The notes under the pieces: model-generated
What the model saw: the letters and a program-made list of their open reading frames with translations, nothing else
Database searches by the model: none
What the model was told of the DNA's origin: nothing
In this document: piece after piece, positions 1-9,993 of the stretch
How the letters are laid out: the number at the start of each line of letters is the position of its first letter
Numbering within the stretch: position 1 is the stretch's first letter
Made by a program: the position numbers and the translations under genes
Assembly (NCBI GenBank): GCA_027563935.2
Contig: JANVAS020000222.1
Coordinates: 6,076,001 to 6,140,000 of the forward strand
Source: Costus lasius
Lineage: Eukaryota; Streptophyta; Magnoliopsida; Zingiberales; Costaceae
Direction of reading: 5' to 3'
DNA: 64,000 nt

Positions 1-457
1 ATCGTCGGAAGTCTTCCACACGCCGCCGCCGTCCACCACACCGGAAGGCCAAGCGCCGCCGCCGGAAGACTCGCCGGAAGAGGAGCTGGACGAAGGGGAA
101 GGCGCGGCTGCAGTCGTCCACGAGAGGGGGAAGGAAGAAACGCAAGGGCGGCTAGGGTTGGGCTGAATTTCGAAAGCACTTAAGTGAGATCTTGTTTTAA
201 TCTGCATACTCACATAATAAGTAGGCGCCCACATACATAACACAAAAACTGGGCTGGAACTCTGGTAGTCAGGACAACATACACAGGAAAGGTCTCAAGT
301 TCAAGACTCCTCCACAGCAACTTATTTTTGCCCTACAGGAGAATAATTTTCCCCTTAGCCAAAAATCCCACCTACAAGGTTAATAAATGCCTGATTATAG
401 ATAGTCAAAATAAGTCACATACCGGGGTTTAATACATCAAAATTCTCGGGTCTTACA
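1..457. repeat. Relict ending in an LTR-terminus-like sequence
   Basis: The stretch ends in GGGTCTTACA, whose reverse complement TGTAAGACCC is a common terminus of plant gypsy LTRs. On the minus strand it would be an LTR start running off the window edge. Bases 1-130 are GC-rich with CCG repeats, and 150-180 carry GGCTAGGGTTGGGC, which looks like untranslated or U5-like sequence. No coding frame is convincing. Orientation and family are inference. Confidence 0.3.
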
Positions 458-478
458 GTAGGAACCTTTTGGGAGAAC

Positions 479-720
479 GAGTTTTGACGCAAAGTGCCAT
501 GTCTTGGTCGGACAGGGGCCACCTCTTGATGTCATCACTCTCTTTTTGTGATATGGGGTGTCGTAGAGCAAAGTGCCACGCCGTGACCCGGCGGGGGCCA
601 CCTCTTGAATCTACACACAAGCCATCGATGTGTTTATGGGGTGTTTTAGAGCAAAGTGCCACGTCGTGACCTGGCGGGGGCCACCTCTTGATTCTACTCA
701 CTGTCCATGTTTATGTGTTG
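479..720. repeat. Three-copy tandem repeat, about 80 bp unit
   Basis: The core GCAAAGTGCC starts at 489, 568 and 651, each time followed about 20 bases later by GGGGCCACCTCTTGA. The spacing is 79 and 83 bases. Copies 2 and 3 are closer to each other than to copy 1, which has a small internal deletion (GGACAGGGG for CCCGGCGGGGG). Both strands are open here for 66-82 codons, but this follows from the repeat and I do not call a gene. Confidence 0.8.
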
Positions 721-1602
721 CACGAGATTTTGCAGCTCCCAGTGCTTAGGCCAAAGCCGGGTTAGACCATATTGGTCACTACTGAATATGCTGGACAACT
801 AGGTTAACTAAGTATTGGTGTGTTTAGTTGGTTTAGAGTATAACTCTAGAACCTGAGTTTGTTATATGTTGGTGTGTACATCTGGCTGTTTATATGACTT
901 CTGTATTTAATCTTGTTGTATATTGACATAATGTTCTGTTAAAGATTTTTAAAATAATCTGCCTATATTTTTGAATGTATGTTATGGATGGTCGATTTAG
1001 ACTATCCACTCACTGGGCTGTGTAGCTCACCCCTCACTATTTTCAGGCATAGAGCAGGGGCGCATTTCTTGAGTTAGCATTGGCGTGGACATTATGCTAG
1101 TTTGCTGTGATTATGTTTAAGAACTTTTGTGCTTAATTATGAGGCCGGTTGTGGCCGAACTATATGAGTTATACGAACTATATGAATGATGTGAACTATG
1201 TGAATCTATGTGAACCTATGATGCCAGATTGTGGCTGTTAAATGAGTTTGATTTTTTGTGTCACCGCGGGCCTCAGCCTGGTTTCGGTGTTTGGTATGAG
1301 TTTAAAAAATCGACTTTGTGGCTTTGCTTTAAATTGCGAATCGAATTGTATTTATGCCATCGGATTTGATATAACTGTTGCCTTGCATATGTCTAGTGCA
1401 AGGATTGCGTGGTGGTAGGTACCCTTATGTGATTTATGAGATTTGTGTTTTGTGGATATTTATGTATGGGAATTTCGAAATTTTCAGATCGTGTTTTCTT
1501 GAACTCGGTTTTACCTAGCATATGAATCGATCGTATATGAAACATCCTGTATCATTCATGAACTGTGCCATTTGTTTGGGGTTAAGATAACGGGATGTTA
1601 CA
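721..1602 (+). repeat. Probable chromovirus-type gypsy LTR relict
   Basis: The sequence ends in CGGGATGTTACA (1591-1602), a typical LTR 3' terminus mirrored by TGTAACATCCCG starts. It contains CTCACTGGGC, CTCACCCCTC and TTTTCAGGCA at about 1010-1046 and a GAGGCCGGTTGTGGCC stretch at about 1141, which are the kind of landmarks seen in Tekay/Del-like LTRs. No matching start, partner LTR or target duplication was found, so the assignment is tentative. No coding sequence is seen. Confidence 0.35.
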
Positions 1603-1991
1603 ATTACGGCACCATAAAGATCGTTACGGTGGTGCCGTAAAATCGTCTGTATGAAAACTTCACAAATTACGGCAGGGCTCCAAAATTATGGCACTGTCTG
1701 GGAATTACGGTACTGTAATGGATATTACGGCACTACCATAATTTGGGTTTTTGCTTGGATTTGCATGAAATTTGTTATGTATCTTCTTCTTGATGATAGG
1801 AATTCTTCTATGTAGTTGATTTTGCTCGAAAACGCCTTAAAATCGTGCCTTTTACCTAAAAATCATGAAAAACCAAAGAAGTAGATTTTGTAATATTTGA
1901 TAAAAAAAAGGCATAAAAATAAGCAAAGTAGTAATAATATGACACAAAAATATATAAAATGGCATGAAATTTACTATAAATTTCGGTGTCA
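1603..1991 (-). repeat. Minus-strand gypsy LTR fragment (5' part)
   Basis: Read on the minus strand from 1991, this begins TGACACC and shares many blocks with the LTR at 4518-6403: a shared run CTACTTCT near 1889-1896, TTTTTCATGRTTTTTAGGTAAAA, an AAGCAAAATCAA-like block, ATCATCAAGAAGA and AAATTTCATGCAAAT. It is clearly the same LTR family but well diverged. The fragment stops at 1603, where the previous relict ends. It carries several TTACGGCAC...GTAA palindromes (1604-1742), as the other LTR does. Confidence 0.7.
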
Positions 1992-4517
1992 TTAAACACA
2001 TAAGGCTCAAACTTTGCTTGTCCTCAAGCAAATAAATAGAATAAAGAACTCTACTATGGAAAATATGCCTTTTTATGAAAAAAATAAATTTCTAAAATAT
2101 AATCATACATGAAATTTTCCACTAACAGTTTGCACAAAATTTCAGATAAATACATTATCCTCTGAATTTAGTCTTTAAGATTCACAGCTTTTTTTTTTTA
2201 CATAGGCAAGTTAAGTAATGAGAGCGGGATTTGACCCCAATTTTTTATTTTTTTTGTTGATTCATAGCTTTGATCGAATAAAACTTTGCAACTCAGATAA
2301 TAAACAGAATCTCAGTCTCATAATTTCACCCAAGTTTTAGTTTAAATCTATCTTACATTTGTTTACAGGAATAGGATATCCAAAATCTTTTTCCACACAA
2401 AATTTTTTTTCTTTTCTATTTTTCTTCCTCTTCTTTTTCTTTTTATGGCATGTACCCACCTAGATACATATATAATTTTTTATTTGGACTTCAACTCTTA
2501 TCTTCGATACCACTGTCAATTTTACACAGTGCCAAGTAGAGGACTCATTTTCTTTCTCTCTCTCTCTCTTTTTTATAGACTTCAACCCATGTCTTAGGTA
2601 CTACTGTCAATTTTACACAGTACTAAGTAGGGGAGTCTCTCACTATTTTTGTGGATTTTGGATTCTTTCTTCCCAACAAATAATAAAATAGACTAAACAT
2701 CAACTAGGTTAATCAATTGACATCAATTCAAAAATTATACTCATATGCTCATTTCATTCAAGAAAGATGCTTCACCCTTAGATTGCATTCATCAAACAAC
2801 ATACCTACCCAAAAACCTTATGCATCAATCAATGAAGAATTTCAACAAGTAGATATATATTGAAGAAATAAATTCAGCATAATAGGTATATCTCCATTCT
2901 AGGCATGCATGCATGAACATTCATCATCATCGAAAAATCTACCCATCTCTCATCACATGGATTCAAGTCATAAAATTTTTAAACCTCAAAAATATCATCA
3001 TCAATGCAAAACGTGTGAAGCATGAAACTCAAACAATCATTGTCAAAAGTGTGACATGATAGACTCAAGCAACTTCATAGAATAGAAATCTCAATGAGTG
3101 ATGTATCAAAAGTAAATCAGAGATGCAAACCATAATCATGAATAAAAGAAAGTGCAAATGATACTCACAAAACTATATAGCAAGCTCTAACTGAAAATAC
3201 ATAAGGCTCAGACCAAAAATAGTGTCGGGGCAGATGCTGCAAGGTCCAAATACGTGCCTTTTGAAATTTTACCTGCACAATTTTAAATACATAAGGCTCA
3301 GTCTGAAAATAGTCTCTAAAATAATAATGATAGAAATGATTTACTCAAAGAATAATCAGAGATATAATCGATGGTACAGAAGAGTGCTGGTGAAAAGAGA
3401 TAATGTAGCTGAGAAGTAGAGGGTAAACAGAGGCTAGCTGAAGAGCTCCTAGCAATGATGGTGATGCCGACAGTAGAGTGAGTAATCTCTAGTGGCTTGC
3501 TAGAGAATACAGTCCTGGAGGAGAGATCGTCGGTCGGTGTGTGTGAGAGATAGCCCTGCAAAAATAGAAAGTCAGTCATTAATGAAGATTCTGCTGCAAA
3601 AATAATTAAAATCAATGTAATAAGAGGCAGTAGAAGAAGTAAGAGTCTGCTGTGGTATAATCCAGTGTCGACGGCTAGAAACAGTGATGTCAGAGGCAGA
3701 TGCAGTGGTGGCTAGAGGTGGAAGACAGTTGCTCTTGAAGATTTCTGGATTTCATGATGGTGCCAAAGATCAAAACTTTTCTCAACCCAGTTTCTTAAAA
3801 TCACAGCGAGAAGACACCCAAAAATATGGTACCGTAAAAACTAATACGGTACCCGCCGTAATAGACTAAAACTCTCGGGATGAACTCATATCAAGATTAC
3901 GGCACCATAAAGATTATTACGACAATGCTGTATTTTTCATAAAATTTCGTTTCTCCCTGCAAAAAGAAAAGAAAAATTAATTCTAAAAATAAACTAAAAT
4001 CAAAGAAACTAAGCAAAGTGATAATGCTTGGGTTGCCTCCTAAGAAGCATTAATTTTTAGGTCATTAGCTTGACCAAAAAACAAAAATCATGGTGAAGCA
4101 GGTGAATCAGTTCCAAAGTAAATAGCATGCAATTTCTTTCTTTTCCGCTGTCCAAAAAGTTTAGCAACAAATCCAAATATCTAGAATTTCATATAAATTA
4201 CAATCACCATGGCTTTCTTAAATATGCGGAAGTCAAAATTAAGATTTCCAATGATCTTCCTATATTTGTTAGTAAGCAAAATCATAAGTCCTTTTTTCAT
4301 GTTTATATTTTCAATTGCCATAAGAGTAGGACTTTGATCAAAAGATATAAGCATTGGATCATCAAAATAACTTTTATGTTTCTCATTAGATTCCTCAATA
4401 AAACATAATTTTTCAAATAAATCAAAAGAGTGAACATTAGATATGGGCAAAACATCATCATGGTGAGATTCATCAATGTTTGTAATTTTCAAATCATTTT
4501 CAAGCTCCTCATGTTCA
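1992..4517 (-). mobile_element. 3' interior of a minus-strand Athila/Tat-like gypsy element
   Basis: Two landmarks of the non-coding 3' region of plant Athila/Tat elements lie on the minus strand: GAGGACAAGCAAAG (within 2012-2029) just inside the LTR, and a GGAGGCAACCCAAGC block (4026-4048) that usually follows pol. Between them the sequence is AT-rich and non-coding. It holds a diverged 60-base duplication (2488-2544 and 2578-2637, sharing TACTGTCAATTTTACACAG-like sequence), a CT microsatellite near 2550-2570, three ACATAAGGCTCA copies (about 1998, 3201, 3291) and palindromes at 3826-3930. The element's pol and 5' end are absent, apparently lost at or before the insertion of the next element. 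Confidence 0.65.
4181..4492 (-). pseudogene. Short minus-strand gypsy reading frame remnant
   Basis: A 103-codon frame is open here upstream (in element sense) of the GGAGGCAACCCAAGC landmark, so it lies where the 3' end of pol or an env-like frame would be. It is rich in Asp, Glu, Lys and Ile (for example YFDDPMLISFDQSPTLMAI) with no catalytic motif I recognise. The position suggests a C-terminal polyprotein remnant. The family is not identified. Confidence 0.35.
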
Positions 4518-6403
4518 TGATGACACCATAATATATAGTATATTTTGTATCATTTTTGATACATTTTCATGCTAAATTGAAGATCTTTTACTTGTTTTCA
4601 TGATAAATTCATTGAATATTGCAAAGCCTACTTCTATTTTAGTTTTTCATGGTTTTTAGGTAAAAAGGGACTATTTTTAGGCATTTTCAAGCAAAATCAA
4701 ATACATAGAAGGATTACCATCATCAAGAAGAGATCACCCAAGAAATTTCATGCAAATCGAGGCAAGGAACCCATAATACGGCAGTGCCGTAAGGGATTTT
4801 ACGGTACCGTATTATCGAGATCACGGCCGTATTTTGGTAATTTTCCAAACAGAAGATTTTTGTGAAAATACGGCACCGCCGTAAGGATTTACACGGCCGT
4901 ATTTTGGAGCACTTTCTGAATAGAGACTTTTGCTGAAATTACGGCACTACCGTAACCCAGTTTACGGGTCGTATTTTGAAGCATCTTTAGAACAAAAAGA
5001 TGCCCTGAAATTACAGCACTGCCATAAAGAATTACACGGGCCGTATTTCCCCGATGAATCCGACCAGAGAGTTCAGCCGAGTTTACAGCACCGCCGTAAA
5101 CAAAATTACGGTGCCGTATTTTTGCAATTTCAGAACAAAACGATCGATGGATTTTACGGCAGTGCCGTAAGATATTACACTATCGTATTCCGGTGTTTGA
5201 ATGCGATTCCCAGGTCAACTTCTACGTCCGATTCTTGCGGAGATGATTACGAGCGATGCAGGGCTTATTATTCAAGGCCGTAAGAAGCAAAAGGGGAGCT
5301 TTGGACGAGAGGATTACAGAGAGACCAAAAGCCCTAAATTTGATCCACTGTCGAGGGAGAAATCGGGATTGACGCCGCCGCCAAGGGTTTAACCACCGTG
5401 ATTGATCCAGACAATCTCAAGCCGTGATTTGAATACAGAAGCTTCGTCGGAGGGAGAAGACAACACACCAGAAGTTTTAGACCGAAAAGAGATCGATTGA
5501 AAGAGAAATCGAAGAAAAACCAGCCGTTGACACTATTCACCGGAGTTCCTTGCAAATTACGGCTGTGAAATACTTCACAGCCGTGCTGTATTTTCTAAAC
5601 TTCTCTTTTACTTTGATTTTTGATCCTCTGAAGCCATGATTTGTTGTAATTCCCTTATGATGATAGCTTAAACTATTTTTGGGACATGGGGGAGTAATTT
5701 ACTTAACTTCCAATGACTAGATAACTCTTTTTTCAATATTTCGTTGAGTTTAATCTTAGCATGATGATTTTACTCATGTGATAATTGTGCTTAGACTCTC
5801 TATAAGTTCATGTTACTAATTATGTTCTTGGAATTTTCGCTTGAGACTGAAAGGTAATTGCTTGAGAATTTGGAACCCTAGAGTTGCATGTTAGGATCCC
5901 TTCCTTAGGTTAGATCCATCTTGATCTTTTCTAGTAGAATAATTGCCATGATTATAATATGAATCTATAGATTGAGTCTATTTGTCAAACGTGGAGATCT
6001 TGTGCGAATGCAAGGATCGGAACGTTGGAGATCCTTGAGCGAAACTAGTTGCGAGACTCGGATGCACGAAAGTGATCCTTGAGTCTCCACTAGAGATTCC
6101 TAGAACTCGGATGTATGAAAGTGATCCTTGAGTCCATTGTTTGATAATATCTTCATCATGATAAAATTGAATCAGCAAAATCCTTATTCATATCTAGCCA
6201 TAAAAGTTTAAGTGAACGAAACCCTAGTCCCAGCTTTTCTCTCTAATATTCCTATTATTTTTTAGTTTCCGATTGCTATTCTCACGATTTCGATTTTCCT
6301 AGATAGTAAGAAATCAACTATTTAGTATTCGACAACGTAGGTCCCTATAGATTCGATACTTTCTTTATTACTTCGAGTATCCGTGCACTTGCGGATCACA
6401 ACA
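4518..6403 (+). repeat. 5' LTR of element G
   Basis: The LTR starts TGATGACACC (4518; TGACACC at 4521 is an alternative start) and ends ...GATCACAACA (6403), seven bases before the primer site. The length, about 1.89 kb, suits Athila-like LTRs. It contains a 72-bp palindromic array (4776-5190) and a second direct repeat with ACTCGGATG and GTGATCCTTGAGTC at 6056-6084 and 6105-6134. The left boundary is supported by the diverged homologue at 1603-1991. No partner LTR is in the window, so exact termini are inferred. Confidence 0.75.
4776..5190 (+). repeat. 72-bp tandem array with palindromic TTACGGC cores
   Basis: Palindromic cores of the form TTACGGCAnnGCCGTAA start at about 4776, 4868, 4938, 5010, 5082 and 5154, so the last four are exactly 72 bases apart. 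Each is followed by a weaker second palindrome such as TTACACGGCCGTATTTT. A degenerate outlier is at 5557-5590. The arrangement lies in the U3 part of the LTR. A role as an enhancer or RNA/DNA hairpin is inference. Confidence 0.8.
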
Positions 6404-6409
6404 AGTTTT

Positions 6410-6427
6410 TAGCGCCGTTGCCGGGGA
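6410..6427 (+). other. Primer binding site of G (tRNA-Asp type)
   Basis: AGCGCCGTTGCCGGGGA matches the complement of the plant tRNA-Asp 3' end (TGGCGCCGTTGCCGGGGA) except at one base (A for G near the start). It lies 6 bases after the LTR. This primer type is typical of Athila-like gypsy elements. Confidence 0.85.
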
Positions 6428-6565
6428 CCTTAGTTTTTGTCGATATTAAAGACGTTGAGATTATTCCTAGACTAGGATTAATTCATGTTCTATTTATCTG
6501 TACTTCTCTGCTTATTTGAGTTACTTAATCTGTCTATTTTAGACTATATAGGGAATTTAAATCTA

Positions 6566-7298
6566 ATGGCAGGACTGAGATTACTTAGGGACCATGTTGT
6601 CCCTAATCCACAAGAAATACACTCTAGCATTATCAAACCAAGCATTGAAGCCGATAATTTCGAGATTAATCCTGCCTTCTTGACAATGATCCAGCAAAAT
6701 CAATTTGGAGGAGATCCAATTGAAGATCCCTATCAACACTTACATCTTTTTCTTGAATATTGTGATACCATTAAGATTTATGGAGTTTCTAATGATGCAT
6801 TAAAACTGAGATTATTTCCTTTTTCTCTCAGGGACCTAGCATGATTTTGGCTACATTCTAGACCTACTGGTGCTTTTACTACTTGGGAACAACTATCAGA
6901 TTCTTTCCTGATGAAATACTTTCCACTAAGTAAAACCATCCAATTGAGAAAACAAATCATAAACTTTGCACAGAGAGATGGAGAACCATTTAGCAAGGCA
7001 TGGGAGCGGTTCAAAGAATTACTTCGGAAGTGCCCGCATCATAACCTTGAAAAAGGGACTTTAATTCAAACATTCTATTATGGTTTATTTATTGATACCC
7101 ACCTAATTGTTGATACTTCTGCAGGAGGAGCTATTATGAGTAAGACCGTGGAAGATGCTTTTGCACTGTTTGAAGAAATGTCCTTGAATCATGACCAATG
7201 GAATCCTGAAGAAGGAATGTCACATGGCCATCATCATGGTAAGAATGAGAGTGAGAAATTACAAACTCCAACTAAAGAGGTAAATTTTTTAGTATAAA
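6566..7298 (+). pseudogene. G gag, N-terminal and central part, broken
   Basis: This is the capsid part of an Athila-like gag. I chose the ATG at 6566 (MAGLRLL) over the in-frame ATG at 6485, because the earlier residues look like translated leader. Family features seen are INPAFLTMIQQNQFGG, EDPYQHLHLFLEYCDTI, TTWEQLSDSFLMKYFP and ERFKELLRKCPHHN, the retrotransposon gag core. An in-frame TGA (6842-6844) interrupts it. The frame also shifts before 7299, probably in the T run at 7284-7290, since the downstream piece is in another frame once solo LTR C is removed. The piece is cut at 7298 by C. Confidence 0.8.
7294..7298 (+). repeat. Target site duplication ATAAA (left) of C
   Basis: ATAAA at 7294-7298 is repeated at 8952-8956, directly outside the other end of the solo LTR. 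Confidence 0.85.
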
Positions 7299-8951
7299 AG
7301 AAAGTCCCCAGATAAAGGGGGCGAAACCCTAGTAGGAGGCGCATATAAAACTTTCATAGCGGAAGCAAGGGTTTCTAAACATCTTTTGCAAGAATATATG
7401 ATCAACTTCATATAGTTTGGATTCATACCATAGCCATTTCGCTTGGATGGCGATTTGGAAGAGAAAGATGCAAACGCTTCTTCTCCAAAGGCACCGCACA
7501 CAAGATGTGATCGCCTACTCCTTGTTGCTTCTTGTGCTAGCAAGGCTCCAAGTATCCTTGTCGTGTGAAGGAAGATGAGATGCGAGAGTAGTTCTCTCCT
7601 TTGGCCGAATTCTTCTCTACACCTCGTGTAGACGAGCCACACAAGTGCAAGACCAAAAGAGGGGCGAGCGTTTTGGAACGTGGAGGCGTGCATTCATTTT
7701 TGGAACTTCCAAAAATAGCAAACGCTTAACGCATCCACTCATGCGTTCACGAACCAACCAAAACGCATCCTCACTTTGAACCATGCGTTCACTCATGTGA
7801 ACGGGTTCCTTTTGGTTTGGTTCAAAGACCAATTAAGCCAAGCCTTTGGTCTAGATCATAATTAAACCCTAAGGCTCCAGATCTAACCGTTCATCTCTTG
7901 ATGCTCTTGATCTCACAGATCTAGCATCAATACTCTCGATCGAAGCTTACCGATCTCAAGCCCTAATCAATCAAACATGATCAGACCAGATCTCACTTAC
8001 AATCAGAGTTTAAACTCCTTTAAACTGAACCAAAACAATTCAGTCCACACGATCTGACTTAAGTAAGCCATATCATCAAATTGTGCGACCCTAAGGGTTT
8101 CCTTTAAATGTTGGTAACGATAACTTACGTTATCACGATTATCGAGGGGTATCTAGCAACACATCACTGTCTCCCAATATAAAGGAAAGAGTCTTCCAAG
8201 ACTACACCCAAACCACAGCACAAGTGTGAATCCACTTCACTAGACATATAAGTTTCCTTTGCCACTGGATGTTCTTATTGGACAAGCGTGTCAAGCCTGT
8301 AATTCCAATATGATGAGAATGATTAGATCAGATGAACATAGTCATCTGGGTATGGCCATACACTTTCTCAATCATCTCATCCAGGGGGCCCCTTTAGAAC
8401 ATCACACTCCAAACTAGGAGACGGCAATCCTTTATCTATCACTAGTGTCATAACCTGACTCATGATCATTATCCAAGATAGTCTATAACCATTATGTTTC
8501 AAATGATATTGAACTACCTCAAAACAATGACAATCATCATTTAGAAACACAAGTGATCTCAAGTCAGAGGGCATATGCCACTTGTTTGCATACAAGGATT
8601 ATTCACATTGTGACAAGCAATTGAATATCCTAGTAGGGTCTGTCCAGTACATCCAATGTACCTATGAGTCTACATCTTATTCCATGCTCGAAGCATCCTA
8701 TAAGATTAGAACACATATTAGTCTCAATCATATCTAGGCTGTCTCATGTTCACCAAGATATCTCGACTAAGGACTTAACTGCATGTCAGCCAAGCTGAAC
8801 AGCATTGAGACATTATTCAGAAGTATACATATTGCAGCAGATGATGTAACAACCTGAATAATAACTATTGCCTTTATAAACAAAGAGTTTATACATGATA
8901 CTGATATAATCCCAAGGCCTCAAACATTAGCCTTAAGGGCATACCCCAACA
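7299..8951 (-). repeat. Solo LTR C of the copia family, inserted in G gag
   Basis: On the minus strand it starts TGTTGGGGTATGCCC (ending at 8951) and ends GGGGACTTTCT at 7299, so the terminal CA has mutated to CT. The length is 1653 bp. ATAAA duplications flank both ends and no internal region is present, so this is the product of LTR-LTR recombination. It is visibly more diverged from the other LTRs than they are from each other; for example, the antisense frame that stays open in the rest is broken here. It is probably among the oldest copia insertions in the window. Confidence 0.9.
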
Positions 8952-8956
8952 ATAAA
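8952..8956 (+). repeat. Target site duplication ATAAA (right) of C
   Basis: This matches 7294-7298. Gag coding sequence of G resumes immediately after it. Confidence 0.85.
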
Positions 8957-9993
8957 ATCTTTGCTTGACAAATTTATGATTAATCAAAACAAAGAAATTG
9001 AAAATCTCAAAGGAATGGTTAGCCATCTTGCCTCTCAAATGGAATCTTTAACTGCTCACAAGAACTTCAAAGAAAATCAAATGCCTAATGAACATTGCAA
9101 TGTTGTTGTCACTAGAAGTGGAAAGAATTTAGGAGAACTTAAAGGGAAGGTTGAACTTAAGGAAAAAGAGTCTTATTGTGATCATGACGAAGAATTAGAA
9201 TTAGAAAAATCCTCTATACATGAACAAACCCTACCTAGTTTAACACCTCAAAAGGGTGATGAAACAAAAGGGGATGTGTCATGTAAAGAAGATAATTCTA
9301 AATTTGATTTGCCTCCGCCATATAAGCCACTTATACCTTTTCCCCAAAGATTAGTGCAGGAAAAACTAGACAAACAATTTGGGAAATTTTTAAATATCTT
9401 GAAAAAGCTTTACATTAATATTCCATTTACTGAAGCTTTACTGCAAATGCCTACATATGCTAAATTTTTAAAAGAGATTCTGTCTAATAAGAGGAAAATA
9501 GAAGACTATGGTATGATGGCTTTAACTGAGGAATGTAGTGCCATTATACAAAATAAATTGCCACCTAAACTGAAGGATCCAGGTAGTTTCTCTTTCCCTT
9601 GTTTTATTGGTAGTATGGCTTTTGACCGAGCCTTATGTGATTTGGGAGCTAGTGTGAGTCTAATGCCATTATCTGTTTGCAGGAGGATGGACATGGGAGA
9701 GCTTAAACCAACTTCAATGTCTTTGCAGCTCACCGATCGTTCGGTTAAATATCCTGTGGGGATTCTGGAAGATGTGCCAGTTCAGGTAGGTAAGTATTTT
9801 ATCCCCACCGATTTTGTAGTCCTTGAGATGGAGGAAGATGCAAAAATCCCCATAATACTTGGTAGACCATTTTTAGCCACAGCAAGAGCACTCATTGATG
9901 TAAAGAATGGTAAGCTTTCTTTTAACATTGGGGGCAAAAAGATTGAGTATGACTTGCATGAAGCCTTGAAAAATCCTTCGAGTTCTGAGTATT
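8957..9993 (+). pseudogene. G gag C-terminus and aspartic protease
   Basis: After solo LTR C the frame resumes with a coiled, charged gag C-terminal segment (QNKEIENLKGMVSHLASQME), then NEHCNVVVTRSGK and a Glu/Lys-rich linker. The protease follows: ALCDLGASVSLMPLSVCRRM, with the catalytic Asp at codon 9639-9641 and a flap-like later part including IPIILGRPFLATA. DLGAS in place of DTGAS is usual in Athila proteases. The frame is open up to 9993, where element B begins; the apparent end at 10007 lies inside the LTR of B. No CCHC zinc knuckle is visible. Confidence 0.85.
9989..9993 (+). repeat. Target site duplication GTATT (left) of B
   Basis: GTATT at 9989-9993 is repeated at 28094-28098. This proves that the 18.1 kb between is one insertion with its own nested guest. 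Confidence 0.9.

Noticed and set aside
1..180. GC-rich start as a host gene exon
   Set aside because: No frame has a protein-like composition beyond simple CCG repeats, and the following sequence is LTR-like.
4930..5283. 117-codon frame in the G LTR
   Set aside because: It is created by the 72-bp repeat, whose period is a multiple of three; no protein features.
7294..7298. Stop in G gag at 7295 as a natural gag end
   Set aside because: Gag-like coding sequence continues after solo LTR C in another frame, so a frameshift before the insertion explains the stop better.
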